This document shows positions 18,030 to 26,493 of a stretch of 64,000 nt of DNA, in pieces. The stretch comes from SKUL01 sp964487545 (GTDB taxonomy: Bacteria; Bacteroidota; Bacteroidia; Flavobacteriales_D; SKUL01). The DNA lies in contig CAZARI010000009.1 of NCBI GenBank assembly GCA_964487545.1, positions 24,138-88,137 of the forward strand. The letters are read 5' to 3'. Every line of letters starts with the position of its first letter. The first letter of the stretch is position 1. The translations under genes and the position numbers were made by a program. Below the pieces are notes generated by a model. It saw nothing but the letters and a program-made list of their open reading frames with translations, did no database searches and was not told where the DNA came from.

Positions 18030-18712
18030 TGTTCTGATTTGTTCAATTGATGCACTACTGTTTTATAAAGATCAAGAATATCAATTTTGAGTTTGATATT
18101 ATACATAAATCCCGAATAATCGGATTGCACGCGTTTATCGGCGGTTCCGAAATGATGATAGCCGAGTCCACCACCAATACCCAGCCAATAAAACAGATAA
18201 ACTTCGGCATTGGCTTGTACAGAAAAAGTGGTCAGTGAAAGTTTTCGCAGTGGTCTGAGCGAACCCAGAATGGTGGTATAATATTGATCGATGGCACCAT
18301 AACCAAAAGTGACGGGTGTACTAATAAAAAACCGTTTATTTCGCAATAAGGTGGGTTCGACAAACAGGTTCATCAGGCCAAAATCGGATTCAATAGTAGT
18401 GGGAACAACCAGTTCAGCAATCGTTGCGTTTTTGCTAATCAAGCGGTTAGTAAATGCATAAAACCCCAATCCGGCCCGGATTCCGCTTGGGTTGTGTTGT
18501 ACGCCTCCTTTAATTCCGCCGAGCCGAACCGAACGCGCGTTGATAAAGATATTCTGTCCGTCGAAAAGAAAAACGGGTGTAAATGTTTTGGGTTCGGAAA
18601 CCGGAAAGGGTTTATCGATAGAGAAAAAGCCAAAATCGCTGAAACGGTTTTTTTGAGCCAGCAGGTAATCAGCACAAAAGATCAAAAAAATCAGTAGAAT
18701 TCCCGAGCGCAT
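18026..18712 (-). CDS. Exported beta-barrel-like protein of unknown function
   Basis: The product has 228 residues. Its signal peptide is SGILLIFLIFCADYLLAQK. The mature part alternates short hydrophobic strands with turns (GGIKGGVQHNPSGIRAGLGF, then LTTFSVQANAEVYLFYWLG and GIGGGLGYHHFG), as in small outer-membrane barrels. I do not recognise a family. It starts directly after the prmC stop and overlaps the ligA start by four bases, so it is locked into a housekeeping operon. Confidence 0.75.
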   Translation of the reverse strand: MRSGILLIFLIFCADYLLAQKNRFSDFGFFSIDKPFPVSEPKTFTPVFLFDGQNIFINARSVRLGGIKGGVQHNPSGIRAGLGFYAFTNRLISKNATIAELVVPTTIESDFGLMNLFVEPTLLRNKRFFISTPVTFGYGAIDQYYTTILGSLRPLRKLSLTTFSVQANAEVYLFYWLGIGGGLGYHHFGTADKRVQSDYSGFMYNIKLKIDILDLYKTVVHQLNKSEQ

Positions 18713-19588
18713 TTACCATCTGGCCTTTACCATTCTGAACTTGCCGTTCAGGTCCTTTTTGATGTTTGTTCGGGTAAAATTAAAGGATTCGAGCAACATC
18801 GCGGTATCGCCGGCCAAGTCTTCATTTACTTCGAGATACAAAACGCCATCGGGACGGAGGTGTTTGCGACAAAAGTGTGCAATGGCTTTGTAAAACTTGA
18901 GTGGATCGTCGTCTTCAATAAACAATGCCACATGGGGTTCGTGAACCACAACATTGGGATGCATGGCATTCATCTGCGAGCGGGTAACATAGGGAGGATT
19001 GCTTACAATCACATCGAACTCACCGAAATTCGGCAGGTCGTTTAGGATATTGGCTTGCAAAAACTCAACCTCCAGATCATTTAATTCAGCATTTTCTCGT
19101 GCCACTTGAATGGCTTCGGCAGAAACATCAATTCCGGTTACGGTGGTTTCGGGAAGGTTATCTTTCAGGGCAAGTGCCATGCAACCGCTACCTGTTCCGA
19201 TGTCGAGTATATCCTTTACTTGTCGCAACTGCTGCTCTCGAATGACCCAATGCACCAGCTCTTCGGTTTCGGGTCGTGGAATGAGTACGTCTTTGTTGAC
19301 CCGAATATCGAGATTGTAAAACTCGGTTTGCCCAAATATATATTGAATCGGTTCGTTCTTTTTGAGCCGCTCAATCACATCCACAAACCGGTTCATCGAT
19401 TTTTCATCGAGTTCTTCCTCAGAACGCATCATGACATCCATTCGGTTGAAACCACAAATTTCCCGAAAACAATAGTGAATCAGCGACTCAATTTCGGTAA
19501 TGGTATATGCGGAAAACAGCTCCTGACGCATCAGGTGAACCAGAGAAATTACGCGTTTGTTAGGAATTTCGATTGTGCTAGCCGACAT
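18713..19588 (-). CDS. prmC: Peptide chain release factor glutamine methyltransferase
   Basis: PrmC methylates the GGQ glutamine of release factors RF1 and RF2. The 291-residue protein has an N-terminal helical domain, the SAM-binding motif DIGTGSGCMALAL (129 onward) and the catalytic NPPY at 197-200. The ATG at 19588 (MSASTIEIP) is preferred over an in-frame TTG eleven codons upstream. It is the first gene of the coupled prmC-ligA-dapA operon. Confidence 0.95.
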   Translation of the reverse strand: MSASTIEIPNKRVISLVHLMRQELFSAYTITEIESLIHYCFREICGFNRMDVMMRSEEELDEKSMNRFVDVIERLKKNEPIQYIFGQTEFYNLDIRVNKDVLIPRPETEELVHWVIREQQLRQVKDILDIGTGSGCMALALKDNLPETTVTGIDVSAEAIQVARENAELNDLEVEFLQANILNDLPNFGEFDVIVSNPPYVTRSQMNAMHPNVVVHEPHVALFIEDDDPLKFYKAIAHFCRKHLRPDGVLYLEVNEDLAGDTAMLLESFNFTRTNIKKDLNGKFRMVKARW

Positions 19589-19693
19589 TTTTTTGAACTT
19601 GATCGATAAAACTACAAACAAATTTCAAAGGAGCTTAATAATTTAATTCACAATACCGCTCCCCCCTTTTCGCTGCGTAAAATTGAGTTGTCT

Positions 19694-19701
19694 TATCTTC
19701 G
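19694..19701 (+). promoter_or_regulatory. Possible -7 element before ribD
   Basis: TATCTTCG fits TAnnTTTG with one change. It ends six bases before the ribD ATG, so a transcript from it would be nearly leaderless. No TTG is found at the expected distance, hence the low confidence. Confidence 0.35.
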
Positions 19702-19707
19702 CCCAAT

Positions 19708-20745
19708 ATGCACGAGCAATACATGCACCGATGTTTTGACTTGGCCCGGCACGGTGGTGGAAAAGTTTCTCCTAACCCGCTGGTGGGCAGTGTAATTGTT
19801 CACAACGAGCAAATCATTGGAGAAGGGTTTCACACCCAGTTTGGGCAAGCGCACGCCGAAGTGAATGCCGTCAACGCAGTGGTCGACCAGCAACTGTTGC
19901 AAAACGCAACGCTTTATGTCAATTTGGAGCCGTGTGCACATTTCGGAAAAACACCGCCCTGCGCTTCGCTCATTATAGACAAGAAAATCCCAAGGGTGGT
20001 TATTGCCAATCGCGACCCCTTTGCACGGGTTGACGGAAAAGGAATTGAAATGCTGCGCACCGCCGGAGTGGATGTGATCACTGGACTGTTAGAGAAAGAA
20101 GGTGCCTGGCTCAACCGTCGTTTTTTTACTTTTCACCGCGAAAAGCGCCCTTATATCATTTTAAAATTCGCTCAAAGTGCCAACGGATTTATGGATCGAC
20201 TTCGAAAGCCAGACGAAAAAGGCATCAATTGGATTACGACTCGCGAGACGCAATACCTCACTCACTCGTGGCGCAGCGAAGAAGATGCGATTCTGATCGG
20301 CAGCCAAACAGCACTGATTGACAATCCTTCGCTCACCGTGCGGCGGGTCAACGGAAAGTCGCCCCACCGACTGCTGATAGATCGGAACTTAACCGTGTCT
20401 GAGAATAATGCCGTCTATAAAGGCCCAACCAATACAACCGTATTTAATGCGTTGCGAAACGGTAAGAAAGATCACATCACATTTGTGCAGCTCGATTTTT
20501 TGAGAGATGTTGTTCCACAAATACTTAAATGGGCACACCACAATAATCTGCAATCGATTTTGGTAGAAGGCGGTGCGCGGACGCTGTCCCATTTTTTAAC
20601 GTCAGAGTTGTGGGACGAAGCACGTATACTAACCGGATCCGTTATTTTTGACGGCGGAATTCCGGCACCCATGCTGAAAGGCGACCCGATTACACATTAT
20701 TTAACAGGCACAGACCGCATTAATGTGATTAGAAGAGCAATATGA
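19708..20745 (+). CDS. ribD: Riboflavin biosynthesis deaminase/reductase RibD
   Basis: RibD performs the second and third steps of riboflavin synthesis: deamination of the GTP-derived pyrimidine and reduction of its ribosyl chain. The 345 residues hold a zinc deaminase domain (His49-Ala-Glu51, Cys76 in LEPCAHFGKTPPC, Cys85) followed by a reductase domain from about 145 (LKFAQSANGFMDR, then SILVEGGARTLSHFL). Its stop overlaps the next start by four bases. RibH lies apart at 36043. Confidence 0.95.
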   Translation: MHEQYMHRCFDLARHGGGKVSPNPLVGSVIVHNEQIIGEGFHTQFGQAHAEVNAVNAVVDQQLLQNATLYVNLEPCAHFGKTPPCASLIIDKKIPRVVIANRDPFARVDGKGIEMLRTAGVDVITGLLEKEGAWLNRRFFTFHREKRPYIILKFAQSANGFMDRLRKPDEKGINWITTRETQYLTHSWRSEEDAILIGSQTALIDNPSLTVRRVNGKSPHRLLIDRNLTVSENNAVYKGPTNTTVFNALRNGKKDHITFVQLDFLRDVVPQILKWAHHNNLQSILVEGGARTLSHFLTSELWDEARILTGSVIFDGGIPAPMLKGDPITHYLTGTDRINVIRRAI

Positions 20746-21614
20746 CCGCAGTTTTTATAACGTTGAATGTAGTTTGCGCTACGTTGATTTTTGTCCTTTT
20801 CAAGCTTTTTTCCATTCTTCGAATTGACACGCCGAAAGCACTGGTGCTCAACTATCTAATTGCAGCCATTTTTGGTGTGATGCTTTTACCAGAGCCCTTT
20901 GAATTCTTGAAGATCTACCAGAAGTCGTGGTTTTGGATCTCGTGTATTCTGGGTTTTCTGTTCATCAGTCTGTTCTACTTAATGGCCTTGATTTCGCAAA
21001 AAATTGGTGTTTCGGCTGCTTCAGTGTCGTCCAAAATGTCGGTGGTGATTCCAGTCACTGCGGCATTTGTGCTATACGGCGACGACATTACAATTGCCAA
21101 AGTCACCGGAATTATTTTGGCATTGGCAGGTATTTGGCTGGCAACAATAAAAGAGAAATCCACCATTCGAAACACCGCGTTAATTTGGTTGCCATTTATT
21201 CTTTTTCTCGGTAGCGGCACCCTGGACACCTTGCTTAAATTCTCTCAAAACCAACTCGTGCCCGAGCATGATGAGATGCTGTTTATTCCCTCGATCTTTG
21301 CCATGGCCTTTGTCACCGGACTGTTGTTGCAACTCTTTATTCCGCGATCAATTGAGAAGCAGGCTCCGGCCTACAAAACCTGGATTGGCGGAACCCTGCT
21401 TGGAATCATCAATTACGGTTCTATTTTCTTTATTTACAATGCACTTGCGCAACAAGATGTTGAAAGTTCTATGGTCTTTCCGGTAGCTAACATGGGCGTA
21501 GTGGCTGCCTCTTCGCTTGCTGGATTGTTAATGTTTCAGGAGCGGATGTCCGGAAAAAATTGGTTCGGCATTCTGTTATCGATCGCCGCCATTGCGCTCA
21601 TTGCTTTGATTTGA
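20742..21614 (+). CDS. EamA/DMT-type membrane transporter
   Basis: The 290-residue protein is almost entirely hydrophobic, with about ten predicted membrane helices in two homologous halves, as in the drug/metabolite transporter superfamily. The marks are VSAASVSSKMSVVIPVTAAF in the first half and FPVANMGVVAASSLAGLLMF in the second. The substrate is unknown; coupling to ribD raises the possibility of a flavin or related metabolite, which is inference. It overlaps ribD by four bases and the following gene by one base (TGATG). Confidence 0.85.
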   Translation: MTAVFITLNVVCATLIFVLFKLFSILRIDTPKALVLNYLIAAIFGVMLLPEPFEFLKIYQKSWFWISCILGFLFISLFYLMALISQKIGVSAASVSSKMSVVIPVTAAFVLYGDDITIAKVTGIILALAGIWLATIKEKSTIRNTALIWLPFILFLGSGTLDTLLKFSQNQLVPEHDEMLFIPSIFAMAFVTGLLLQLFIPRSIEKQAPAYKTWIGGTLLGIINYGSIFFIYNALAQQDVESSMVFPVANMGVVAASSLAGLLMFQERMSGKNWFGILLSIAAIALIALI

Positions 21615-22222
21615 TGAAAGACACTTATCTGACTTTAAACGCGCCATCCGAAGGGCTGTACAAAGAGAAAGGCAGTAAGTTTTTGGCTTTTGCCTATCCG
21701 GTGGTATCCGAAGATGAAATCAAAACCCACCTCGAACAATTGCGCAAAACCGAGCACGGCGCTCGCCATCATTGCTATGCATGGAAACTCGGAACAGACG
21801 ATTTGCTATTTCGCGCCAACGACGACGGCGAACCAGCCAACAGTGCTGGGAAACCCATTCTGGGTCAAATCATTAAATACGAACTCACTGATGTATTGAT
21901 TGTGGTGGTGCGTTATTTTGGCGGCACCAAACTCGGAGTTGGCGGATTAATCAACGCGTATCGAACGGCAGCCAACGCGGCCATCGAAAATGGCGAGATT
22001 GTTCAAAAACAACGCGTCAATCATTATCAGCTCCACTTTACCTACCACGCAATGAATGAGGTGATGTCACTGATCAAAGAGCTCAATCTGCCTAACTACG
22101 ATCAAGAGTTTGAATTGAAATGTACAGTGAAAGTGCAAGTAGCGTTGGGAGAATCGGCAGCGTTTGAAAACCGTATGGATGAGTTACAAAACGTGACCTG
22201 CACCTTTCTGAAAACGGTTTAG
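21614..22222 (+). CDS. yigZ: YigZ/IMPACT family protein
   Basis: The 202-residue product has the UPF0029/IMPACT fold: KGSKFLAFAYPV near the start, then ARHHCYAWKLG, FRANDDGEPANSAGKPIL and VVVRYFGGTKLGVGGLINAY. The C-terminal ferredoxin-like domain is present. The family is linked to translation control in eukaryotes (IMPACT); the bacterial role is unclear. The start at the TGATG junction is chosen over an earlier in-frame codon inside the transporter gene. The stop overlaps the stop of the facing thioesterase gene. Confidence 0.9.
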   Translation: MKDTYLTLNAPSEGLYKEKGSKFLAFAYPVVSEDEIKTHLEQLRKTEHGARHHCYAWKLGTDDLLFRANDDGEPANSAGKPILGQIIKYELTDVLIVVVRYFGGTKLGVGGLINAYRTAANAAIENGEIVQKQRVNHYQLHFTYHAMNEVMSLIKELNLPNYDQEFELKCTVKVQVALGESAAFENRMDELQNVTCTFLKTV

Positions 22223-22632
22223 GCCGATTCAAAATGTGATTGCATGGCGGCCATCAGGTTTTCTGGTGCCCGGCAGGGACGACCACTAGCTTTGTTCACA
22301 AATACCAGGGTGGTCCAGGCTTCATTCAGCAATTGGCCTTCTGCGTTAAAGATCTGATAATCGAACCGAATACGCACAGAAGGCATTTCGGTAATGACGG
22401 TTGTTATGGTGAGCAGCTCGTCGTAGTGCGCAGGCTTAACATATTTCAGATTAAATTCCAATACAGGCATCATGATTCCCTGCTCTTCGAGTGATTTATA
22501 ACTGAACCCCAGATTGCGCAGCATTTCCACCCGACCCAGTTCACAGTACTGTGCATAATTTCCATAATAAACATATCCCATTTGGTCGGTTTCGGCATAT
22601 CGCACCCGCACATTTGTCGTTGAATGTATCAT
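22219..22632 (-). CDS. Acyl-CoA thioesterase, hotdog fold (4HBT/YbgC type)
   Basis: The 137-residue protein has the hotdog signature RVRYAETDQMGYVYYGNYAQY, of which the Asp in ETDQMG is the catalytic acid of the YbgC/4-hydroxybenzoyl-CoA thioesterase group. The substrate cannot be told from sequence. ATG at 22632 (MIHSTTNVRVRYAE) is preferred over a GTG ten codons upstream. It converges on yigZ with a four-base overlap of stop codons and no hairpin between them. Confidence 0.9.
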   Translation of the reverse strand: MIHSTTNVRVRYAETDQMGYVYYGNYAQYCELGRVEMLRNLGFSYKSLEEQGIMMPVLEFNLKYVKPAHYDELLTITTVITEMPSVRIRFDYQIFNAEGQLLNEAWTTLVFVNKASGRPCRAPENLMAAMQSHFESA

Positions 22633-23014
22633 AAAAAAGATGATTTTAATGCTCAAATCCACACCGTCACAATCATACCCGCGACAGTTGAAGACAAATA
22701 TAAACAGCTATCCATTTGAAGACCGATGAAAGTAAAAAAGTCAAAACTTTTATCTTTCGGAAAGTATTGCTATTATTGAGCTGGAGAAATTTTGAAGCAC
22801 ACCAATAAATGTGCCTTGATTGGAAACGACAGACCCAAAATGCCCTGTAAAATTTTTCGGATAATCAAGAGCCATTAAATTTTTTTTTTAACTTTTTTCT
22901 CCAAATATTTGCTCAGCTCAATACGACGAGGAAACACGAGGGGAATTCCGCGTCAACCGGCAAATTCAGTTAACACTGACTTCGTCTTATTAACCGACTT
23001 TAAGAATACTTTCG
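22633..23014. other. Intergenic region before dnaA, no gene found
   Basis: This 382-base gap separates the divergent thioesterase and dnaA genes. It holds an A/T-rich tract with a run of T around 22879-22906 and a short inverted repeat TCAGT-taac-ACTGA (22966-22979). I find no cluster of TTATCCACA-type DnaA boxes and no reading frame that looks real. Promoters for both genes must lie here but no convincing TTG/TAnnTTTG pair was found for dnaA. Confidence 0.6.
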
Positions 23015-24445
23015 ATGAACAAAAAACATGATAAAATTTGGGAAAACTGTTTAGCAATTATCAAGGATAATGTCAGCCTTCAGGCATACAAAACCTGGTT
23101 CGAGCCAATAAAAGCACAGAAGTACGAAAAAGATGTTCTCACCATTCAAGTTCCCTCGCAATTCTTTTATGAGTGGCTCGAAGAGCACTACATCGGCTTA
23201 TTGAAGAAAATCATCAAACGCGAATTGGGCGAAGAAGGAAGATTGGAATATTCCATTATAATGGAAAACCAGTATCGCAGCGCCAAGCCATACACCGTCA
23301 AGATTCCAACTTCAAATACACGGGCCATCAAAAACGATCCGGTCAGTATGCCGCTCGATTTGGGAGGTAAATCCATTAAAAACCCTTTCATTATTCCGGG
23401 GTTGCGCAAAATCAATGTCGACTCTAACCTCAACCCCAACTACTCTTTCGAAAACCTGATTGAAGGAGACTGCAACCGCTTGGCTCGCTCTGCTGGATTT
23501 GCCGTTGCCAATAAGCCCGGTGGCACGGCTTTTAACCCGCTGCTGATTTACGGCGGATCAGGACTCGGAAAAACACACTTGGCACATGCCATCGGAATCG
23601 AAATCAAGAATAAATACCCCAACAAAACGGTACTGTATGTATCGTCCGATAAATTCACCCACCAATTTATTGATGCGGTGAAAAACAACTCGGTAAACGA
23701 CTTTAGCCACTTCTATCAGATGATGGACGTGCTGATTATCGATGACGTGGAGTTTTTCTCAGGAAAGGAAAAAACTCAGGATGTATTCTTCCATATTTTC
23801 AACCATTTGCACCAATCTGGAAAGCAAATTGTTCTTACTTCGGACAAAGCGCCGGTAGAAATGCAGGGCATGGAACAGCGTTTGCTGTCGCGATTTAAAT
23901 GGGGACTTTCCGCTGACTTGCAGACACCGAGCCTCGAAACGCGAATCGCTATTCTCGAAAAGAAAATGTACGCCGACGGCATCGAGCTACCCAACGAAGT
24001 GGTGGAATATCTGGCCTACAGCATTACGTCGAACATCCGCGAACTGGAAGGAGCCTTGATTTCTCTAATCGCCCAGTCGTCGCTCAATAAAAAAGCCATC
24101 ACACTCGATTTGGCGAAACAGATGATCGACAAGTTTGTCAAAAACACCGCACGCGAAGTATCGATCGACTACATTCAGAAAGTGGTGTGCGATTACTTTG
24201 ACCTGCCGATCGAATTGCTGAAGTCAAAAACCCGAAAGCGCGAAGTGGTTCAGGCGCGCCAAATCGCGATGTTTTTTGCCAAGAAAATGACCAAATCGAG
24301 TCTTGCCAATATCGGTATGCACTGCGGAGGAAAGGATCACGCAACGGTGCTACACGCGTGCAGAACCGTTAAAAACCTTACCGAAACCGATAAGAATTTC
24401 AGAAAATATCTCGACGATCTGGAGAAAAAACTAAGCATACAGTAA
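23015..24445 (+). CDS. dnaA: Chromosomal replication initiator DnaA
   Basis: DnaA binds the origin and opens it for helicase loading. The 476 residues show domain I (IWENCLAIIKDNVSLQAYKTW), a linker, the AAA+ domain with Walker A GGSGLGKTH (180 onward) and Walker B VLIIDDVEFF, and the C-terminal DNA-binding domain with the signature GGKDHATVLHAC. dnaN is not downstream; a phosphatase gene is, which is common in Bacteroidota. Confidence 0.98.
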   Translation: MNKKHDKIWENCLAIIKDNVSLQAYKTWFEPIKAQKYEKDVLTIQVPSQFFYEWLEEHYIGLLKKIIKRELGEEGRLEYSIIMENQYRSAKPYTVKIPTSNTRAIKNDPVSMPLDLGGKSIKNPFIIPGLRKINVDSNLNPNYSFENLIEGDCNRLARSAGFAVANKPGGTAFNPLLIYGGSGLGKTHLAHAIGIEIKNKYPNKTVLYVSSDKFTHQFIDAVKNNSVNDFSHFYQMMDVLIIDDVEFFSGKEKTQDVFFHIFNHLHQSGKQIVLTSDKAPVEMQGMEQRLLSRFKWGLSADLQTPSLETRIAILEKKMYADGIELPNEVVEYLAYSITSNIRELEGALISLIAQSSLNKKAITLDLAKQMIDKFVKNTAREVSIDYIQKVVCDYFDLPIELLKSKTRKREVVQARQIAMFFAKKMTKSSLANIGMHCGGKDHATVLHACRTVKNLTETDKNFRKYLDDLEKKLSIQ

Positions 24446-24466
24446 TCACAAATTGATCGCATTAAG

Positions 24467-24500
24467 AAAGATCATCCTTGTTGGGTGATCTTTTTTATTT
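24467..24500 (+). terminator. Rho-independent terminator after dnaA
   Basis: AAAGATCATCC (24467-24477) pairs with GGGTGATCTTT (24483-24493), including one G-T pair, around a five-base loop. TTTATTTT follows. It separates dnaA from the phosphatase gene. Confidence 0.85.
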
Positions 24501-24523
24501 TCGCAATCCCCAAAAGTTACAAC

Positions 24524-24982
24524 ATGAAGATTTTGATGGTTTGTTTGGGAAATATCTGCCGGTCGCCGCTGGCTGAGGCCGTGTTGAGAACCAAAGCCGA
24601 AGAGCGCGGTGTGGACGTGTTCATCGATTCGTGCGGCACCTCAGATTATCACATCGGCGAAGCACCCGATCCGCGTACAATTACCAACGCTAGGATAAAC
24701 GGCATAGATGTCAGCAACCTTCGGGCTCGTCAGTTTCAAAAAGAAGACTTTGAAACATTTGACCTAATTTACGTGATGGATCAATCTAATCATCAGAATA
24801 TCATTGAATTGGCCGAAACCGAAGCCCATCGCAACAAGGTGAAATTGATATTAAATGAACTAGAATCCGGCGGCAACAAACCTGTTCCTGATCCCTACTT
24901 CGGAGGCGAAGAAGGTTTCCAACTCGTTTTTGACTTGCTGAACCGTGCCAGTGACAAAATACTCGACCGCATTGAGCGCTAA
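24524..24982 (+). CDS. Low-molecular-weight protein tyrosine phosphatase
   Basis: The 152-residue enzyme has the family P-loop at its N-terminus, Cys7-LGNIC-Arg13-Ser14, and the general-acid loop PVPDPYFGG. I start at ATG 24524 (MKILMVCLGN); a GTG 13 codons upstream would lie inside the dnaA terminator. Targets are unknown; relatives act on tyrosine kinases of polysaccharide export or on arginine phosphate. Its 3' end overlaps the next gene. Confidence 0.95.
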   Translation: MKILMVCLGNICRSPLAEAVLRTKAEERGVDVFIDSCGTSDYHIGEAPDPRTITNARINGIDVSNLRARQFQKEDFETFDLIYVMDQSNHQNIIELAETEAHRNKVKLILNELESGGNKPVPDPYFGGEEGFQLVFDLLNRASDKILDRIER

Positions 24983-25685
24983 GGCCCGATTGTTTCTCAT
25001 TCCCGCCGCCCTTGATACCGAATATTCGGGCAATCAGGTGGGCGAAAATGTGAAAACACAAATCAGCCATCTGCGACATTTTGCAGTTGAAGACCTTCGG
25101 CATTCCCGCCGATACCTGCGCAAGCTGTTGCCAAATGTTGTCATTGACGAATGCACCTTTTACGAAATCGGAAAACACGCACCGGTAGTTGACCAGGAAA
25201 AGGCCATACATACACTTCGTTCAGGAACCGATGTCGGTGTAATTTCTGAAGCAGGATTACCCGCGGTAGCCGATCCAGGCCACGGAATTGTAGCGGCTGC
25301 ACACAAAAATAAAATTCTGGTTCGTCCGCTGATTGGTCCCGGAAGCGTTTTTCTGGCACTTGTGGCCAGCGGTTTCAACGGACAGGAATTCACGTTTCAT
25401 GGCTATCTGCCCAAGGATAATCATCAGCGCAGTGATCGAATTAAATCACTCGAACAGCAATTGTACCGCACGGGATACACACAGATTTTTATGGAAACGC
25501 CGTTTCGAAACATGCAATTGCTCGACGATGTGCTCAAAAATTGCGGCAGCACAACCGGTTTGTGTATCGCGGCTTCCATTACCACCTCCGACGAATTTAT
25601 CCGCACCATGCCAATTAAAGATTGGAAAAAAGAAAAGGTAAACCTGCACAAAAAGCCCGCTATCTTCTTGCTGGGCAAAATCTGA
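24945..25685 (+). CDS. RsmI-like SAM-dependent methyltransferase
   Basis: The product has up to 246 residues and belongs to the tetrapyrrole-methylase fold as used by RsmI, which methylates C1402 of 16S rRNA. Marks are GVISEAGLPAVADPGHGIV, RPLIGPGSVFLALVASG, then TFHGYLPK and FMETPFRN. Bacteroidota often carry this divergent form besides a true RsmI, so the target is not assured. The start is uncertain: GTG at 24945 or 24951 and TTG at 24972 or 24990 are all possible, and the family core begins near RLFLIPAALD. It overlaps the phosphatase gene by up to 38 bases. Confidence 0.85.
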   Translation: MPVTKYSTALSAKARLFLIPAALDTEYSGNQVGENVKTQISHLRHFAVEDLRHSRRYLRKLLPNVVIDECTFYEIGKHAPVVDQEKAIHTLRSGTDVGVISEAGLPAVADPGHGIVAAAHKNKILVRPLIGPGSVFLALVASGFNGQEFTFHGYLPKDNHQRSDRIKSLEQQLYRTGYTQIFMETPFRNMQLLDDVLKNCGSTTGLCIAASITTSDEFIRTMPIKDWKKEKVNLHKKPAIFLLGKI

Positions 25686-25686
25686 T

Positions 25687-26493
25687 TCATTCACCCGAAT
25701 CATCCATAATTTGCACTTTGTACCAAACGGGTGTATACGGAGGAACAATCCCCATCGAACCTTTTTCTCCAAAAGCAAAAAACGACGGACTGACGATAGA
25801 ACGCTTTTCTCCGGGTCGGGCACCAATCAAACCGAATTCCAAACCATTGATGACCTGCCCCTCGGTTCCGAGCACGAAATGAAGCTCATTGTGCTGATCA
25901 AATGAGCTTCCATCGATAAAATGACCGGAATACTGAATCGCGATCTCATCGCCATAGTTCAAAGGAGAACCTGTTCCAGTCTGCTCGACGCGAAACAACA
26001 CCTCTGGCTGAATAATAGAAGAAGTAAATCCCCGATCGAGTGCAAACAAACGAATGCGATGCCCCTCGCGCATTTCGCGGTCGTGAAGCCAGTTGCGGTA
26101 AACAGTCTCGAAGGCCGACTCGGAATAGCAATTTTTCCACCAAATGGATATTTCTTCAGGCGCTTTATTGCGGTGAATTTCATGCAGAAATTTCGCCCTG
26201 TCGCCCGGTTCGAGATGTTTTAAATAAGGCAGAAGTTTTTTAAGTCGTGCATCGTTGTGCGACAGCCACGACGGGAGATTGTCGGGCGGAGAAATTTTCA
26301 CATCTGCAAGATAGGCCGAGTCAGGAGAATGCACCTGAAGTTCATAAATAAAGCAGTTATCTGCTGAGGAAACGCTGTCGTCAAAAGCCATCAATTGCAG
26401 GTAAAGCCCTTCCTCCACCTGTTTATAGCCGGGATATTTTTCGCTACACGACGAAAAAATCAACAACAACAGTACAATGCTGCTCAGTTTCAT
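25687..26493 (-). CDS. FKBP-type peptidyl-prolyl isomerase lipoprotein
   Basis: The 268-residue product has a lipoprotein signal ending LIFSSC (Cys16), a linker domain of about 140 residues and a C-terminal FKBP domain: YGDEIAIQYSGHFIDGSSFD, then GLEFGLIGARPGEKRSIVS and the closing GIVPPYTPVWYKVQI. It would act on the periplasmic side of a membrane in folding proline-containing proteins. Its ATG overlaps the stop of the GldI-like gene by four bases. Confidence 0.9.
   Translation of the reverse strand: MKLSSIVLLLLIFSSCSEKYPGYKQVEEGLYLQLMAFDDSVSSADNCFIYELQVHSPDSAYLADVKISPPDNLPSWLSHNDARLKKLLPYLKHLEPGDRAKFLHEIHRNKAPEEISIWWKNCYSESAFETVYRNWLHDREMREGHRIRLFALDRGFTSSIIQPEVLFRVEQTGTGSPLNYGDEIAIQYSGHFIDGSSFDQHNELHFVLGTEGQVINGLEFGLIGARPGEKRSIVSPSFFAFGEKGSMGIVPPYTPVWYKVQIMDDSGE

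Noticed and set aside
22633..23014. Replication origin next to dnaA
   Set aside because: No cluster of DnaA boxes could be found by eye, and Bacteroidota often separate origin and dnaA.
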